Assembly: GCA_016868895.1 (NCBI GenBank)
Contig: VGFK01000001.1
Span: forward strand, 478,896-542,895
Direction of reading: 5' to 3'
DNA: 64,000 nucleotides
DNA from: Bacteroidota bacterium
GTDB taxonomy: Bacteria; Bacteroidota; Bacteroidia; Chitinophagales; Chitinophagaceae
In this document: positions 38,975-49,161 of the stretch, piece by piece
Layout of the letters: every line of letters starts with the position of its first letter
Position numbering within the stretch: position 1 is the first letter of the stretch
Notes under the pieces: generated by a model
What the model saw: only the letters and a program-made list of their open reading frames with translations
Told to the model about the DNA's origin: nothing
Databases searched by the model: none
Program-made: the position numbers and the translations under genes

Positions 38975-39010
38975 TGCTGATTGTTTGTTTGATTCGAAAT
39001 TATGTTTTTT

Positions 39011-39514
39011 TTATTTCCCAGTCAGTTCCCGAAGGACATCGTCGCTGCGGTCCAGTTTGGGGTCGGCAAAGATAATGGTAATTCCCTCACTTTTGTCGAA
39101 TATGATGTCGTATTGCCGGGATACAGCGATCTTTTGAACGGCATTGTAGACTTTATCCTGTATGGGTTTCACCAGCTCCTGTCTTCGCTTGAACAAGTCG
39201 CCCTCAAAGCCAAACCGTTTCTTTTGGAGGTCCCTCAGCTCTTTTTCTTTATTGAACAGGTCGTCTTCCCTTTTCTTCAACAATTCTTCGCTCAGCATCA
39301 CTTTTTCTGCTTCATAGTTGCGGTACAACTGATCCAGTACGACCTGTTTATCGTCGATCTCTTTTTGCCATTGCGCGCTGAATGCATCGAGTTTCTTTTG
39401 GGCCTCGGTGTACTCCGGGAGTTTACTCAGGATGTACCGCGTGTCGATGACGGCGTAGCGCTGTGCCTGGGCCGTTGAAGCCACCAGCAGGAGCAGAAAT
39501 AACCATTTTTTCAT
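39011..39514 (-). CDS. OmpH/Skp family periplasmic chaperone (second copy)
   Basis: RYAVIDTRYILSKLPEYTEAQKKLDAFSAQW; coiled-coil; YDIIFDKSEGITIIFADPKLDRSDDVL. Confidence 0.92.
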   Translation of the reverse strand: MKKWLFLLLLVASTAQAQRYAVIDTRYILSKLPEYTEAQKKLDAFSAQWQKEIDDKQVVLDQLYRNYEAEKVMLSEELLKKREDDLFNKEKELRDLQKKRFGFEGDLFKRRQELVKPIQDKVYNAVQKIAVSRQYDIIFDKSEGITIIFADPKLDRSDDVLRELTGK

Positions 39515-39562
39515 ATGCCAGGGTTTTATATAAAGTTATAATTAAGCGGATCAGTAGCCGTA

Positions 39563-42280
39563 TTATTCGGGCTCGAAGCCGAGCATGAACGTGAAGCGAG
39601 CGGCATCACGCAGTCGAGTTGTTCCGGTGATGCGGTCCAGACCGACACCGTAATCAAATCCCAATAGTCCAAACATGGGGAGGAAGAATCGGACACCAAA
39701 TCCAACCGTTCTTCTCAAACGGAACGGATTCCATTCTTTGAACGAGTACCATCCGTTTGCTGCTTCATAAAAGGCAAGTCCATAAATGGTACTGCTGGGG
39801 TTGGTGACAAAGGGATACCGCATTTCCAGCGTGTACTTATTGAAAATGGTAAAGAAATTGGTTGCATTTTGTTTCTCCGGATTGATGGTGGGATCGGAGT
39901 TGTCATAAACGGGATACCCTCTGTGAGCAATGATGTCATATCCCAATACACCAAAGTTGTTGGTCAGACCGGCGTCCCCCACCTGAAAGCGTTCGAAAGG
40001 AGAGATGGGGAGTTTGTTGTTGTAGCGACCAATGAAACCAAACTTGGCGGCCATGCGCAGTACAAATTGCCGGCTCTTGTCTTCTCCAGCTGGCTTTCCG
40101 ATGGGCACAAACCACTCGGAATTAAATCGCCATTTGTGGTACTCCACCAGTTTGAATACGTCTGTTTTATTGATGCCGCGGATATAGGACCAAGGGGGTG
40201 TAAAGGTTCCGCTCAACAAGAAGTTGGATCCGCTTCTGGGAAAGATCGGCTGATCGATTGAGGTTCGCTGCAGCGCCAACTTCAGGTTGAAGTTATTGGA
40301 TACTCCGGTAGAGAACGAGGGGAAGATGGCGTAATTACGGGCTTTGTATTGGATATAGCTGAACGAGGTTACCAGTGAGAAGAAATCATCCGGCCACCGC
40401 AACTGCTTACCCAAGGCAATCGTAACACCTGAAGTAGTCAGGAAGGATGAGTCGGCATACCGCCGATCAAACAGTCCCGTGAATGGATTGTAGGCATTGG
40501 AGAATTTAGTATTGAACACATTCACGGAGAATGAGTTTCTCTTTTTCCCTCCCAACCAGGGTTCGGTGAACGAGAAGTTGACCGAGCGGAAGAAACGTCC
40601 ATTGGATTGATAACGGAGGCTGAGCTTCTGCCCGTCTCCCATTGGGAGTGGATCCCAAGCGGACTTCTTCCAAATATTTTTTATGGAGAAATTATTGAAC
40701 GTTACACCCAGTGTACCGGTCAGTCCGATTCCACCACCCCATCCTGCACTGAGTTCGAGCTGATCGGATGATTTTTCTTCCACACTGTAGTTGATGTCTA
40801 CTGTTCCATCGTCCTGATTGGGCACCGGCTGCATGCCGAGTTTTTCCTGGTCAAAATAACCGAGGTTGACAATCTCGCGCTGAGAGCGGATGAGATCTGA
40901 TCGACTGAATCGCTCGCCGGGAATGGTGCGCAATTCTCTTCGAATCACGTACTCCTTGGTTTTATCGTTTCCGTCGATGTTCACATTTTTGATCGTGGCC
41001 TGGGGACCTTCCGTGATGCGGATTTCGTGATCGATGGTATCATTGTACACGGATGTTTCAACCGGATTGATTTGAAAAAATAAATATCCGTCGTCCATGT
41101 ACAGCGAGCTGATATCCCCGCCCTCTGGAGAAAGTTGCTTTCCCAGTTTTTTATTCAGCACTTCCAGATTATAGGTATCGCCCTTTTTAATCCCCAGCAG
41201 CATGTTGAGCAGGCTATCCGGGTATTTGGTATTGCCCTTCCAGGTCATGTTGCCGAAATAGTATTGTTTTCCTTCTTCCACTTTCAGCGAAACATTCAAG
41301 CGGTTGTGACGATCATAGTACTGTGTATCTGCTGCAATCACCGCATCCCGGTAACCAAGAGAGTTGTAGTATTCCAGGATCTTCTCTTTGTCTTCTACGT
41401 ATTTTTTATCGTTGAACTTTGCAGAAGAAAACATTTTGAATCGGAACCAGGGATCCAGGTAGTCCCTGATCTTCGAAGGCTTTAGGTAATCCAATTCCTG
41501 CACAAATTCTTTTGAACTGAGGTGGGGGACAATGCCGTAGGGACTGATAATGGTATCCCGGTACAACGTAACGCGGGTCTCTTCTTTGGTGCCCTTCATG
41601 TTTCGTTTTAACTGCAGTTGTTTCGCTGCCTCGTTGCCAAAAAAATGAATGTCAGCAATGCGCACTTTATCACCCTTGGCGATATTAAAATTGAGTATGA
41701 CTTTTCCTACGGCTGAAGGATCGGGAAGCTCTTCTATATCCACCGTAGCGCCTTTGAATCCTTTTTCGGTATAGTACTTGATGATGTTTTCTTTTGCGGT
41801 CAGTCGCATGTTATCGGTCACAACGCGGGACTTGAACAGCCCTACTTTGTCCTTGAGTTCGTCCGATTCGGTTTTTCGAACGCCCTTGAACTTGAAATCC
41901 GAAAGCATGGGCCGCTCCACCGCATCAATCTCCACCCAGATATTGTCTCCTTCGAGTTTGGTGATGTAGATGTTGATGTTGGTGAACATGTTTTGCGACC
42001 AGAGCTTATTGATCGCCTTGGAAAAATTGTCCCCTCCGGGGATGGTGACTTCGTCGCCAACCGACAAACCCGATACGGATATAACAATGGCGGGATCGAA
42101 GGCTTTATTGCCCTTCACCTGAATATCCGCAATGATGTATTTTTTGGGGTATTTCGCGTTGTACAATCCCATCAGGGCCGGGTCCACAGAAGCACCCGGG
42201 AGGGTATCGTTTTGGGCCATCACACTGCCTGGAAACAAATAAAGAACCCCTAAAAAAAAGAGCGTACAGATCCTCGTCAT
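39563..42280 (-). CDS. bamA: Outer membrane protein assembly factor BamA
   Basis: Five POTRA-like N-terminal repeats; FRVGDAG-like FQVGDAGLTNNFGVLGYD; C-terminal barrel. Confidence 0.95.
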   Translation of the reverse strand: MTRICTLFFLGVLYLFPGSVMAQNDTLPGASVDPALMGLYNAKYPKKYIIADIQVKGNKAFDPAIVISVSGLSVGDEVTIPGGDNFSKAINKLWSQNMFTNINIYITKLEGDNIWVEIDAVERPMLSDFKFKGVRKTESDELKDKVGLFKSRVVTDNMRLTAKENIIKYYTEKGFKGATVDIEELPDPSAVGKVILNFNIAKGDKVRIADIHFFGNEAAKQLQLKRNMKGTKEETRVTLYRDTIISPYGIVPHLSSKEFVQELDYLKPSKIRDYLDPWFRFKMFSSAKFNDKKYVEDKEKILEYYNSLGYRDAVIAADTQYYDRHNRLNVSLKVEEGKQYYFGNMTWKGNTKYPDSLLNMLLGIKKGDTYNLEVLNKKLGKQLSPEGGDISSLYMDDGYLFFQINPVETSVYNDTIDHEIRITEGPQATIKNVNIDGNDKTKEYVIRRELRTIPGERFSRSDLIRSQREIVNLGYFDQEKLGMQPVPNQDDGTVDINYSVEEKSSDQLELSAGWGGGIGLTGTLGVTFNNFSIKNIWKKSAWDPLPMGDGQKLSLRYQSNGRFFRSVNFSFTEPWLGGKKRNSFSVNVFNTKFSNAYNPFTGLFDRRYADSSFLTTSGVTIALGKQLRWPDDFFSLVTSFSYIQYKARNYAIFPSFSTGVSNNFNLKLALQRTSIDQPIFPRSGSNFLLSGTFTPPWSYIRGINKTDVFKLVEYHKWRFNSEWFVPIGKPAGEDKSRQFVLRMAAKFGFIGRYNNKLPISPFERFQVGDAGLTNNFGVLGYDIIAHRGYPVYDNSDPTINPEKQNATNFFTIFNKYTLEMRYPFVTNPSSTIYGLAFYEAANGWYSFKEWNPFRLRRTVGFGVRFFLPMFGLLGFDYGVGLDRITGTTRLRDAARFTFMLGFEPE

Positions 42281-42320
42281 CCAGTAGTTGGTTTGGCACG
42301 GCAAAATAACCGCTTTTTGT

Positions 42321-43079
42321 CTAATTCTTTGTTAAAGCCTCATTCAGCTGAGCGCTGGTTTTTCCAAATCTCCGCTCGCGGTTTTGATAGTCGATGATGG
42401 CCTCATAGAGGTTTTCCTTTCGGAAGTCGGGCCACCGCGTTTGCGTAAAATACAATTCGGCATAGGCCAGCTGATACAAGAGAAAATTGCTGATTCGGTA
42501 TTCGCCGCTGGTTCGGATCATCAGTTCCGGATCGGGAAACTGGCTCGTCGACAAGTACTGCTGCACCGTTTCCTGATCAATCTGCTCGGGACTGATCACT
42601 CCTTCACGCACATCCTGGGCGATTTTGCGGACCGCCTCCACCAACTCCCATCTGGAGCTGTAGCTCAAGGCCATGATGAGGTTGAGGCCCGTATTCTCCA
42701 CAGTCATGTCGATTGCCTCCTGCAATGCCATCCTGGCTTTGGGCGGCAGCATGGTGATCGCTCCGATGGCGTGCATGCGGATGTTGTTTTTTTTGAGGAT
42801 GGGGACTTCCTTCCGGATGGTTTCCACCAGCAGTTCCATCAAACCGGTCACTTCCTTCTCCGGCCGATCCCAATTCTCCGTTGAAAACGCATACAGGGTA
42901 AGATAACCCACGCCCAGTTCGGAGCATCCCTCCACGATATCCCTGACACTGGCCACTCCATGATAATGACCGAACAACCGATCCTGGCCCTGTTCCTGGG
43001 CCCATCGTCCGTTGCCGTCCATGATGATGGCGATGTGTTGGGGTATACGATCCGTTTGGATGTGCTCTTTCAGAGACAT
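42321..43079 (-). CDS. uppS: Isoprenyl transferase (undecaprenyl diphosphate synthase)
   Basis: PQHIAIIMDGNGRWAQEQG, GYLTLYAFSTENWDRP, MIRTSGEYRISNFLLYQLAYAELYFT. Confidence 0.97.
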   Translation of the reverse strand: MSLKEHIQTDRIPQHIAIIMDGNGRWAQEQGQDRLFGHYHGVASVRDIVEGCSELGVGYLTLYAFSTENWDRPEKEVTGLMELLVETIRKEVPILKKNNIRMHAIGAITMLPPKARMALQEAIDMTVENTGLNLIMALSYSSRWELVEAVRKIAQDVREGVISPEQIDQETVQQYLSTSQFPDPELMIRTSGEYRISNFLLYQLAYAELYFTQTRWPDFRKENLYEAIIDYQNRERRFGKTSAQLNEALTKN

Positions 43080-43122
43080 GGTGCAAAATTAACCTTTTTT
43101 GAATAGCTCAGGGGAAGGAATC

Positions 43123-43941
43123 CTATCGGGGATCAGCGCACTTGTAGGAAGTAAAAGAGAACGATACAGAGACTTCTGCAAAAATGTATTGATCTTTTTG
43201 CGGACTGAACCCGCGCTGTTTGCCTTTGACCCCCAGTCGGGGTAAGGTGAGCGACCGGTCTTGCAAAATATAGGCTGGAGTACCCGGAAGGAAGATGTCG
43301 TCACCGGCATATACGGTGCTTACATCATCGAGGTAATCGGTGGTGGTGTTGCGATGGGTGACTTCTACTCCGATGTTGATGTTGTTGCGGAGATTGTATT
43401 TGAGTCCCAATCCAACGGGAAAGCAAAGAGCCTGCCTTGCATAAGGTTCCGCTTGCCCTTCAGTTCTTAAATCCCGCAATCGATGCTTAGTAGGATCCTC
43501 ATCGATCAATGCATAGGGATCGAAGCTAAATGTACCGACTCCGAGCGTGAAGTACGGTGTGAATCGATAATAGGGACTTCCCGGTATGAATTTAAAAAAA
43601 TTGAAATCCCCGCGCAATGCCGCCTCGGTAATCGTTGTGTTGAAGCTGAGATTTCGCTGACGTTGGTAATAGTTGGTATTGTATCCATCGGCATATCCCA
43701 GCCGCGCAATATGCCCACTGAGCCGCAGGGCAACATGATTACCGAATTGTTTTCTGAAGAAAATGCCCGCTGAGGGCTTGGGACTATTCAAGGCAGTCCG
43801 ATTGTTGAGGTCCCCAAAATAGTGTGCGCCACCAATACTGAAACCAAGCTCTCCTTCGTGCACAATGGAATTGGGTTGTGCGACAGTAATCAAAAAGAAA
43901 CATCCAAATAATACAGTAAGATGACTCCGAAGAAATGTCAT
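43123..43941 (-). CDS. DUF6089 / PorG-like outer membrane beta-barrel protein
   Basis: ELGFSIGGAHYFGDLNN, GIFFRKQFGNHVALRLS, YDLRNN-like GLKYNLRNNINIGVEVTHRNTTTDYLDDVS; context with uppS/bamA. Confidence 0.8.
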   Translation of the reverse strand: MTFLRSHLTVLFGCFFLITVAQPNSIVHEGELGFSIGGAHYFGDLNNRTALNSPKPSAGIFFRKQFGNHVALRLSGHIARLGYADGYNTNYYQRQRNLSFNTTITEAALRGDFNFFKFIPGSPYYRFTPYFTLGVGTFSFDPYALIDEDPTKHRLRDLRTEGQAEPYARQALCFPVGLGLKYNLRNNINIGVEVTHRNTTTDYLDDVSTVYAGDDIFLPGTPAYILQDRSLTLPRLGVKGKQRGFSPQKDQYIFAEVSVSFSFTSYKCADPR

Positions 43942-43962
43942 GGTGTAAAGATAGTGTAGCTT

Positions 43963-44835
43963 TTAGCGATTTCGGGTATCAAATCCCCATGTTAACTTTT
44001 CTCTAAGGGTCCGCAAGAAATTATTCTCGTTGAGTCGCACCAACTGAAAACAAAACTGCTCTTTTCGAACAGCCAGTTGTGTAGTTCGGGATACGACTTC
44101 CTTGCGGGAGTCCAGCGTGCAAATGAAATCGTCAACGCGACCTTCTACTTCAAATGAAATGACGTTGTGATTGGGAACCACAATGGGTCGTATGTTGAGG
44201 TTATGGGGTGCAATCGGCGTGATCACAAAACTTTCACTATCGGGAAACACTACGGGGCCATTGCAGCTGAGCGAATATCCGGTGGATCCCGTTGGCGTAG
44301 CCACGATCAATCCATCGGCCCAAAACGTATTGAGGAATTCGCCGTTCAAATACGTATGGATCTTGATCATGGGCGAGAATTCACGCTTGTGGATCACAAA
44401 CTCATTGAGTGCAAACGGTTCATCGCCAAACAAGTCAACGTTAGCATCCAGGTGAATCAAACCCCGTTTATCCAGCACATAGGTTCGTTCTTTCAATGCA
44501 TGTACGGCCGCTTCTGCATTTTCTTTTCCCAGACTGGCCAGGAAGCCCAAACGACCATAATTGATTCCTAAAACCGGAATCTGCTTGTCCCTCACCATGC
44601 ACGCCGTATCGAGCAAGGTGCCATCGCCCCCCATGGAAATCAAGGCCTCTACATCCTCTCCTAAATCATCGGCGTGGGAAAAAACAGGAAGGTCAGCAGT
44701 AGCGTCGGAAAACTGTTCGCGTAAATTCTTCACGACCAACGGCTGGATGTCGGCTTTTTTGAGTAAGTCCAAAAGACCGCTAAGGTCTTGTGATGCGATG
44801 CTGGTGCCACCGCGACTGTATATGGCGACTCTCAT
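43963..44835 (-). CDS. nadK: NAD kinase
   Basis: ISMGGDGTLLDTACMV, VLGINYGRLGFLAS, DGLIVATPTGSTGYSLSCNGPVV. Confidence 0.97.
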   Translation of the reverse strand: MRVAIYSRGGTSIASQDLSGLLDLLKKADIQPLVVKNLREQFSDATADLPVFSHADDLGEDVEALISMGGDGTLLDTACMVRDKQIPVLGINYGRLGFLASLGKENAEAAVHALKERTYVLDKRGLIHLDANVDLFGDEPFALNEFVIHKREFSPMIKIHTYLNGEFLNTFWADGLIVATPTGSTGYSLSCNGPVVFPDSESFVITPIAPHNLNIRPIVVPNHNVISFEVEGRVDDFICTLDSRKEVVSRTTQLAVRKEQFCFQLVRLNENNFLRTLREKLTWGFDTRNR

Positions 44836-44856
44836 TTCCGGATTTGAGTAAAGGTA

Positions 44857-46287
44857 CTAATTCCTGACTTCCCCTCTGTGGACGAAAAACCCACTCTCCC
44901 CTCGCTGATTAATTGAGTATTCGAATCGCAGGACCACGTCATATATGGTGACGATATCGATTCCTACCCCTCCACTGTACAAGAACTTGTTGTTCAACGG
45001 ATTGATGTTGATGTTACTCTTGTTGTAGGCATATCCCACATCGGCAAATCCTTTTAGGAAAATGCGGAAGGGAATCTTGCCATAGGTCTTGGATTTGAGT
45101 CCGGTGTTCAGCTCATGCCTGATGATCTCTTTACCCACTGTATTTCGGATCATGCCCCCTGCCACACCATCCACAACATAATATTCCAAACCGCGCAGAA
45201 ACGTTTCGTAGTAGCCCATGAATTGCTGATTGAAAAAAGGCTGATTGAATGGAAGTTTCACATTGGCTTCGGCGTTGATCGATATGTAATATTTTTTGGG
45301 CAATGGAAAATATTGTCCATACCGCACCTGCAACTGCGTAAGATCAGTTTTGCCACCAAATCCTCTTCTCAATACATCGATCTCGACCGAAGAACCCCGG
45401 GTGGGATAAGGAATGTAATTCAGATCAAAGTACTGGTACGTATAGCGTATCTCGGGAAAAGCCACCCGTTTTTGTCCCCCGCCCAAATAGTTAGGATTCA
45501 TTTTGGTGATCGTATCTGCAACTTCTTCACCCTGAACACCTGCGCGGACATAATGCCGAACCACGGATCCTTTGCGGTAAGAATAAAGTCCGCCCACATA
45601 ATACTGCTTTCTTAAAAACGCTTTTGGATCCTTATAGAAAACCTGCCGGTTATTCACCGTCGTATAATTGATCTCCCGGTTACGGTTATACGAAACATCA
45701 ATTCCCCACCCGTGCCGGAGGGAGTTATCCGAAAATGGATTGTAGTAGCGCATGGCAAAGCGTTCAGTATACCCTCCGATCAGCCAGGCATTGAGTCGGT
45801 CGTTTCTTCCGGTCACATTCTGAACAATCAGCTTCATGCCATAGTTGACGCGATCCAAACTCAGGTCATAATCTTTTAACCAGACATTGAGGTTGCGATC
45901 AACTGGCTTCAGATAGGGTAAAGGAAAAATGTACCAGCGTTCTTTCACTTCGGCATAAATATCCAACGAATCGTTTTGCCAGTTGATAAAATTAACAGCG
46001 GCATCCACAAACAATGCGGTGTTCATGAGGTTTTGCCGACTGGTCTGGATTCCTCTGAGGATATCGGAAATGGAATACGACGAATCGCGATCAAAGGTGA
46101 TCTCCCGCGAAACAATGTACTGCTTTGTCTTTTTATTTCCGCTAACCAAGATATTGCGGATCACGACATGGGAGTGCTGAAGGATCTGATCATCCTGGTG
46201 CATGACCTCTTGCTGCTGCTGTGCCCGGGAATGGACAGTGAGCAGCCACACGCAACAACATAACCCTATCCGGCGCAGCAACATCAT
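44857..46287 (-). CDS. BamA/TamA-family outer membrane protein with POTRA domain
   Basis: VVIRNILVSGNKKTKQYIVSREITF POTRA; C-terminal VGIDIVTIYDVVLRFEYSINQRGESGFFVH. Confidence 0.88.
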   Translation of the reverse strand: MMLLRRIGLCCCVWLLTVHSRAQQQQEVMHQDDQILQHSHVVIRNILVSGNKKTKQYIVSREITFDRDSSYSISDILRGIQTSRQNLMNTALFVDAAVNFINWQNDSLDIYAEVKERWYIFPLPYLKPVDRNLNVWLKDYDLSLDRVNYGMKLIVQNVTGRNDRLNAWLIGGYTERFAMRYYNPFSDNSLRHGWGIDVSYNRNREINYTTVNNRQVFYKDPKAFLRKQYYVGGLYSYRKGSVVRHYVRAGVQGEEVADTITKMNPNYLGGGQKRVAFPEIRYTYQYFDLNYIPYPTRGSSVEIDVLRRGFGGKTDLTQLQVRYGQYFPLPKKYYISINAEANVKLPFNQPFFNQQFMGYYETFLRGLEYYVVDGVAGGMIRNTVGKEIIRHELNTGLKSKTYGKIPFRIFLKGFADVGYAYNKSNININPLNNKFLYSGGVGIDIVTIYDVVLRFEYSINQRGESGFFVHRGEVRN

Positions 46288-46336
46288 TGAGGCAATTTAC
46301 TCAAAACTACTGCCGGAATTGGCAAATAACAAGGAA

Positions 46337-46999
46337 CTAAATGCTGAGGTAATTCAGGAGATGATCCAGGTTGTTCTGTATTTGATTGTCGTACGACTCT
46401 TCCCCATAATAATATAAGACATGGTAATCGTGCCGCTGGAAGGTTGCCACGATGTCTGAGATATCTTCTTTGTTGATGCGAATGATCACCTGCAGCATTC
46501 CCGTATGCTCATCGAGCACCGTGTTGAGATGCATGATCATGGCATCGTTGGATTCAACAAGCCGATTGATCAATCCCAATGCGTATTCATGTCGGGGCAT
46601 TTCAATGATCAGCAAAGATCCGGTGGATGCCGCTCCGGTAAGCAGTGTCAATGCCGTGAGCAATCGTCCTGTATCCACAGCGCCTTCCCATTCGTTCTTT
46701 TCATTTACTACGGGGACAACATCCACATAAAACTTAGCACGCACCCGCAATGCCTGCAGCATGTGGTCGCCCGAGCGAACCAGCGGTTTCGAAAAAGAAG
46801 TAGAGAGAGAACCGATGGTTGATTGCGGATCAGCGTCTTCCAATTCTTCCAATGGCACGAGTCCCTGATAGCTGCCCGCATCCACAACAGCCAAATAATC
46901 ATGTTGCATTGCGCCATTGGTGGCGAGAGCAAACCCGACGGTGTCGGTTACATCGACTGTTGGAAAATGAGGATTGAGTAGCTGACTGCAGTGCGTCAT
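46337..46999 (-). CDS. CBS domain-containing protein
   Basis: VAVVDAGSYQGLV-like DYLAVVDAGSYQGLVPLEEL, VDVVPVVNEKNEWEGAVDTGRLL; C-terminal ACT-like segment. Confidence 0.85.
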   Translation of the reverse strand: MTHCSQLLNPHFPTVDVTDTVGFALATNGAMQHDYLAVVDAGSYQGLVPLEELEDADPQSTIGSLSTSFSKPLVRSGDHMLQALRVRAKFYVDVVPVVNEKNEWEGAVDTGRLLTALTLLTGAASTGSLLIIEMPRHEYALGLINRLVESNDAMIMHLNTVLDEHTGMLQVIIRINKEDISDIVATFQRHDYHVLYYYGEESYDNQIQNNLDHLLNYLSI

Positions 47000-47027
47000 A
47001 GTATCGGGTGATAGACCAATATTAGCG

Positions 47028-47807
47028 CTAATTTGCTGCAGTACTTGCGTTTTTTTGTAAAAATTTGGCCAAAATCACATTGAACTCAGCAGGCACTTCC
47101 ATCATGGGGGCATGTCCGCAGTGATCAATGAAGTGCAATTCACTGTTGGGAATGAGTTTGTTGAACTCTCGTCCTACAAAGGGAGGAGTAATGCTATCGT
47201 TGTTTCCCCAGATCAATAAAGTGGGGAGTTGGATATTGCGGAGTTCTTCACCCAGATTATTGCGGATGGCACTGCGGGCCAGTGAAATCACCTTCAGTGT
47301 CTTCATCCGTTCATTGACGATTTGATATACTTCATCCACCAATTCCTTCGTTGCTATATTGGGATCAAAAAACGTCATTTCGGTTTTCTTGCGGATGTAT
47401 TCATAATCGCCTCGCTTGGGATAGGTATCCCCCATTCCGTTTTCAAATAATCCCGAACTGCCGGTAAGGATGAGTGATTTTATTTTTGCAGGAGATTTCA
47501 AAACGTGTACCAGCGCGACATGCCCTCCGAGTGAATTTCCAAGCAGGTGGATGCTCTCCAGTTCTTTGTGATCGATGAATTTGCCAACGAATTTTTCGAG
47601 TCCCCCCACGGTGGTATGCAAAATATCCAGCTCAAAAAGCGGGAGCATAGGGACGATGACTTTGTGGGTGTGACGAAAGTGCTCGATGATGCCTGAAAAA
47701 TTACTCATGGCGCCGAACAATCCATGCAACAGCATCAGGGGTTCCCCTTCGCCTTCTTCGATGAATTTGAACTTGCCATCCTCCTTGATCTCGTAAGTCA
47801 GGCTCAT
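47028..47807 (-). CDS. Alpha/beta hydrolase
   Basis: LMLLHGLFGAMSNF, LLGNSLGGHVAL (GxSxG), LLIWGNNDSITPP, DHCGHAPMMEVP. Confidence 0.94.
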   Translation of the reverse strand: MSLTYEIKEDGKFKFIEEGEGEPLMLLHGLFGAMSNFSGIIEHFRHTHKVIVPMLPLFELDILHTTVGGLEKFVGKFIDHKELESIHLLGNSLGGHVALVHVLKSPAKIKSLILTGSSGLFENGMGDTYPKRGDYEYIRKKTEMTFFDPNIATKELVDEVYQIVNERMKTLKVISLARSAIRNNLGEELRNIQLPTLLIWGNNDSITPPFVGREFNKLIPNSELHFIDHCGHAPMMEVPAEFNVILAKFLQKNASTAAN

Positions 47808-47889
47808 GGAATGGTTGTTGGTTGAAAACTGGGTTGGTAACAAAGAAAAACAAAATAGATGAATTGCGGTGCATTTATTTATGGTTGCT

Positions 47890-48351
47890 TCACTGACCGT
47901 ATAACCCGATCAGCCACTGGCCCCAATTCAGTAGATAATCAAGCGATTGAGCATCGTTGTTTTTTGCACGGTTCCAGCCAAAGCGCACCAAAAAAGCAAG
48001 CACGGCTGCATACAATGATCCCCATAGCACGAGGTTCACCACCACACCCATGATCTTGTTGGCTGTTCCAAGAAAAATTACTTCCAATGATTTTTCGATG
48101 ATCTTACCCACGAACTGCACACCGATAATGCCCAACAAGAGTGTAAGTAAAAAAGCAATCAGGCTCAACCATGAACTGTCATCGTTCATCTGTTTTTTCA
48201 GCTCCTCCTCCACCATTCCCGAGCATTTCAGTGCCAGGAAAAGTGCCACAGCGTAAGAGAGCAATTCAAAAACGGACATGACCAGACCCTTGCTCCATCC
48301 CCGGTAGATTGCCCACACTGCAATGACCAATAAAATGATATCAATCGTCAT
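47890..48351 (-). CDS. CvpA family protein
   Basis: IDIILLVIAVWAIYRGWSKGLVMSVFELLSYAVALFLALK; four TM helices. Confidence 0.9.
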   Translation of the reverse strand: MTIDIILLVIAVWAIYRGWSKGLVMSVFELLSYAVALFLALKCSGMVEEELKKQMNDDSSWLSLIAFLLTLLLGIIGVQFVGKIIEKSLEVIFLGTANKIMGVVVNLVLWGSLYAAVLAFLVRFGWNRAKNNDAQSLDYLLNWGQWLIGLYGQ

Positions 48352-48352
48352 A

Positions 48353-48802
48353 TCAGGATAACAGCTGCTTGACCAGCGCCGAGATCATCTTTCCATCGGC
48401 TTTTCCGGCAAGATGCTTGGTTGCGGAACCCATGACCTTTCCGAGTCCACTGGCATCTGTGACACCCAATTCCTGGATGATGCCACGAAGCACTTCTTTT
48501 ACTTCTTCTTCGCTCATTTGCTTGGGGAGAAAGCGTTCGATTACGTCGAGCTCCTCTTTTTCCTTTTGAGCAAGATCCAGTCTGTTCTGGCGCTCGAAGA
48601 TCTCCAAGGAGTCTTTGCGCTGCTTGACCAGTTTCTGCAGCAGTTTGATTTCAGTGTCGGTCGACATTACTTCTGTGGCCCCTTCAGCGGTTTTGGCCAG
48701 CAATACTGCTGATTTGATGGCACGCAACGCGCGCATCGATACTTCATCGCGCGCCAGCATTGCTTTCTTCAGGTTTTCATTTACGGTTAGTTCGAGACTC
48801 AT
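48353..48802 (-). CDS. GatB/YqeY domain protein
   Basis: LKKAMLARDEVSMRALRAIKSAV, GKVMGSATKHLAGKADGKMISALVKQLL. Confidence 0.95.
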   Translation of the reverse strand: MSLELTVNENLKKAMLARDEVSMRALRAIKSAVLLAKTAEGATEVMSTDTEIKLLQKLVKQRKDSLEIFERQNRLDLAQKEKEELDVIERFLPKQMSEEEVKEVLRGIIQELGVTDASGLGKVMGSATKHLAGKADGKMISALVKQLLS

Positions 48803-49137
48803 TGTGTTTCCAGTGATTTTTTGAATTTAGTATAAAAGCCTTTTGCAAATGTTTTCATTTCTGCCGATAATTCAGTTTGATGCGTAGCGCGATCAAACGT
48901 ATCGGCCATGGTCATTATGGTTTGATACACGAAGTCCGCCATTTCATCGACCATCATTTCTTTGGTCCACAGATCAATGCGCAGCGCTGCTTTTTCTTTT
49001 CCATCCCAGAAGGAAATCATCATGGCTTTTGCGTCCTGCTTTTCTTCTGAATTGGACTGCGTAGCATTCCATTGGATCTGATGGGGTATTTTCTGATCAT
49101 CCAAGTTGACATCGATGGTAATGGTTGAAGAGGTCAT
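48799..49137 (-). CDS. gldC: Gliding motility protein GldC
   Basis: ITIDVNLDDQKIPHQIQWNATQS..KAMMISFWDGKEKAALRIDLWTKEMMVDEM. Confidence 0.92.
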   Translation of the reverse strand: MTSSTITIDVNLDDQKIPHQIQWNATQSNSEEKQDAKAMMISFWDGKEKAALRIDLWTKEMMVDEMADFVYQTIMTMADTFDRATHQTELSAEMKTFAKGFYTKFKKSLETQ

Positions 49138-49161
49138 GTGCTGTTTTTGTAAGCCGCAAAT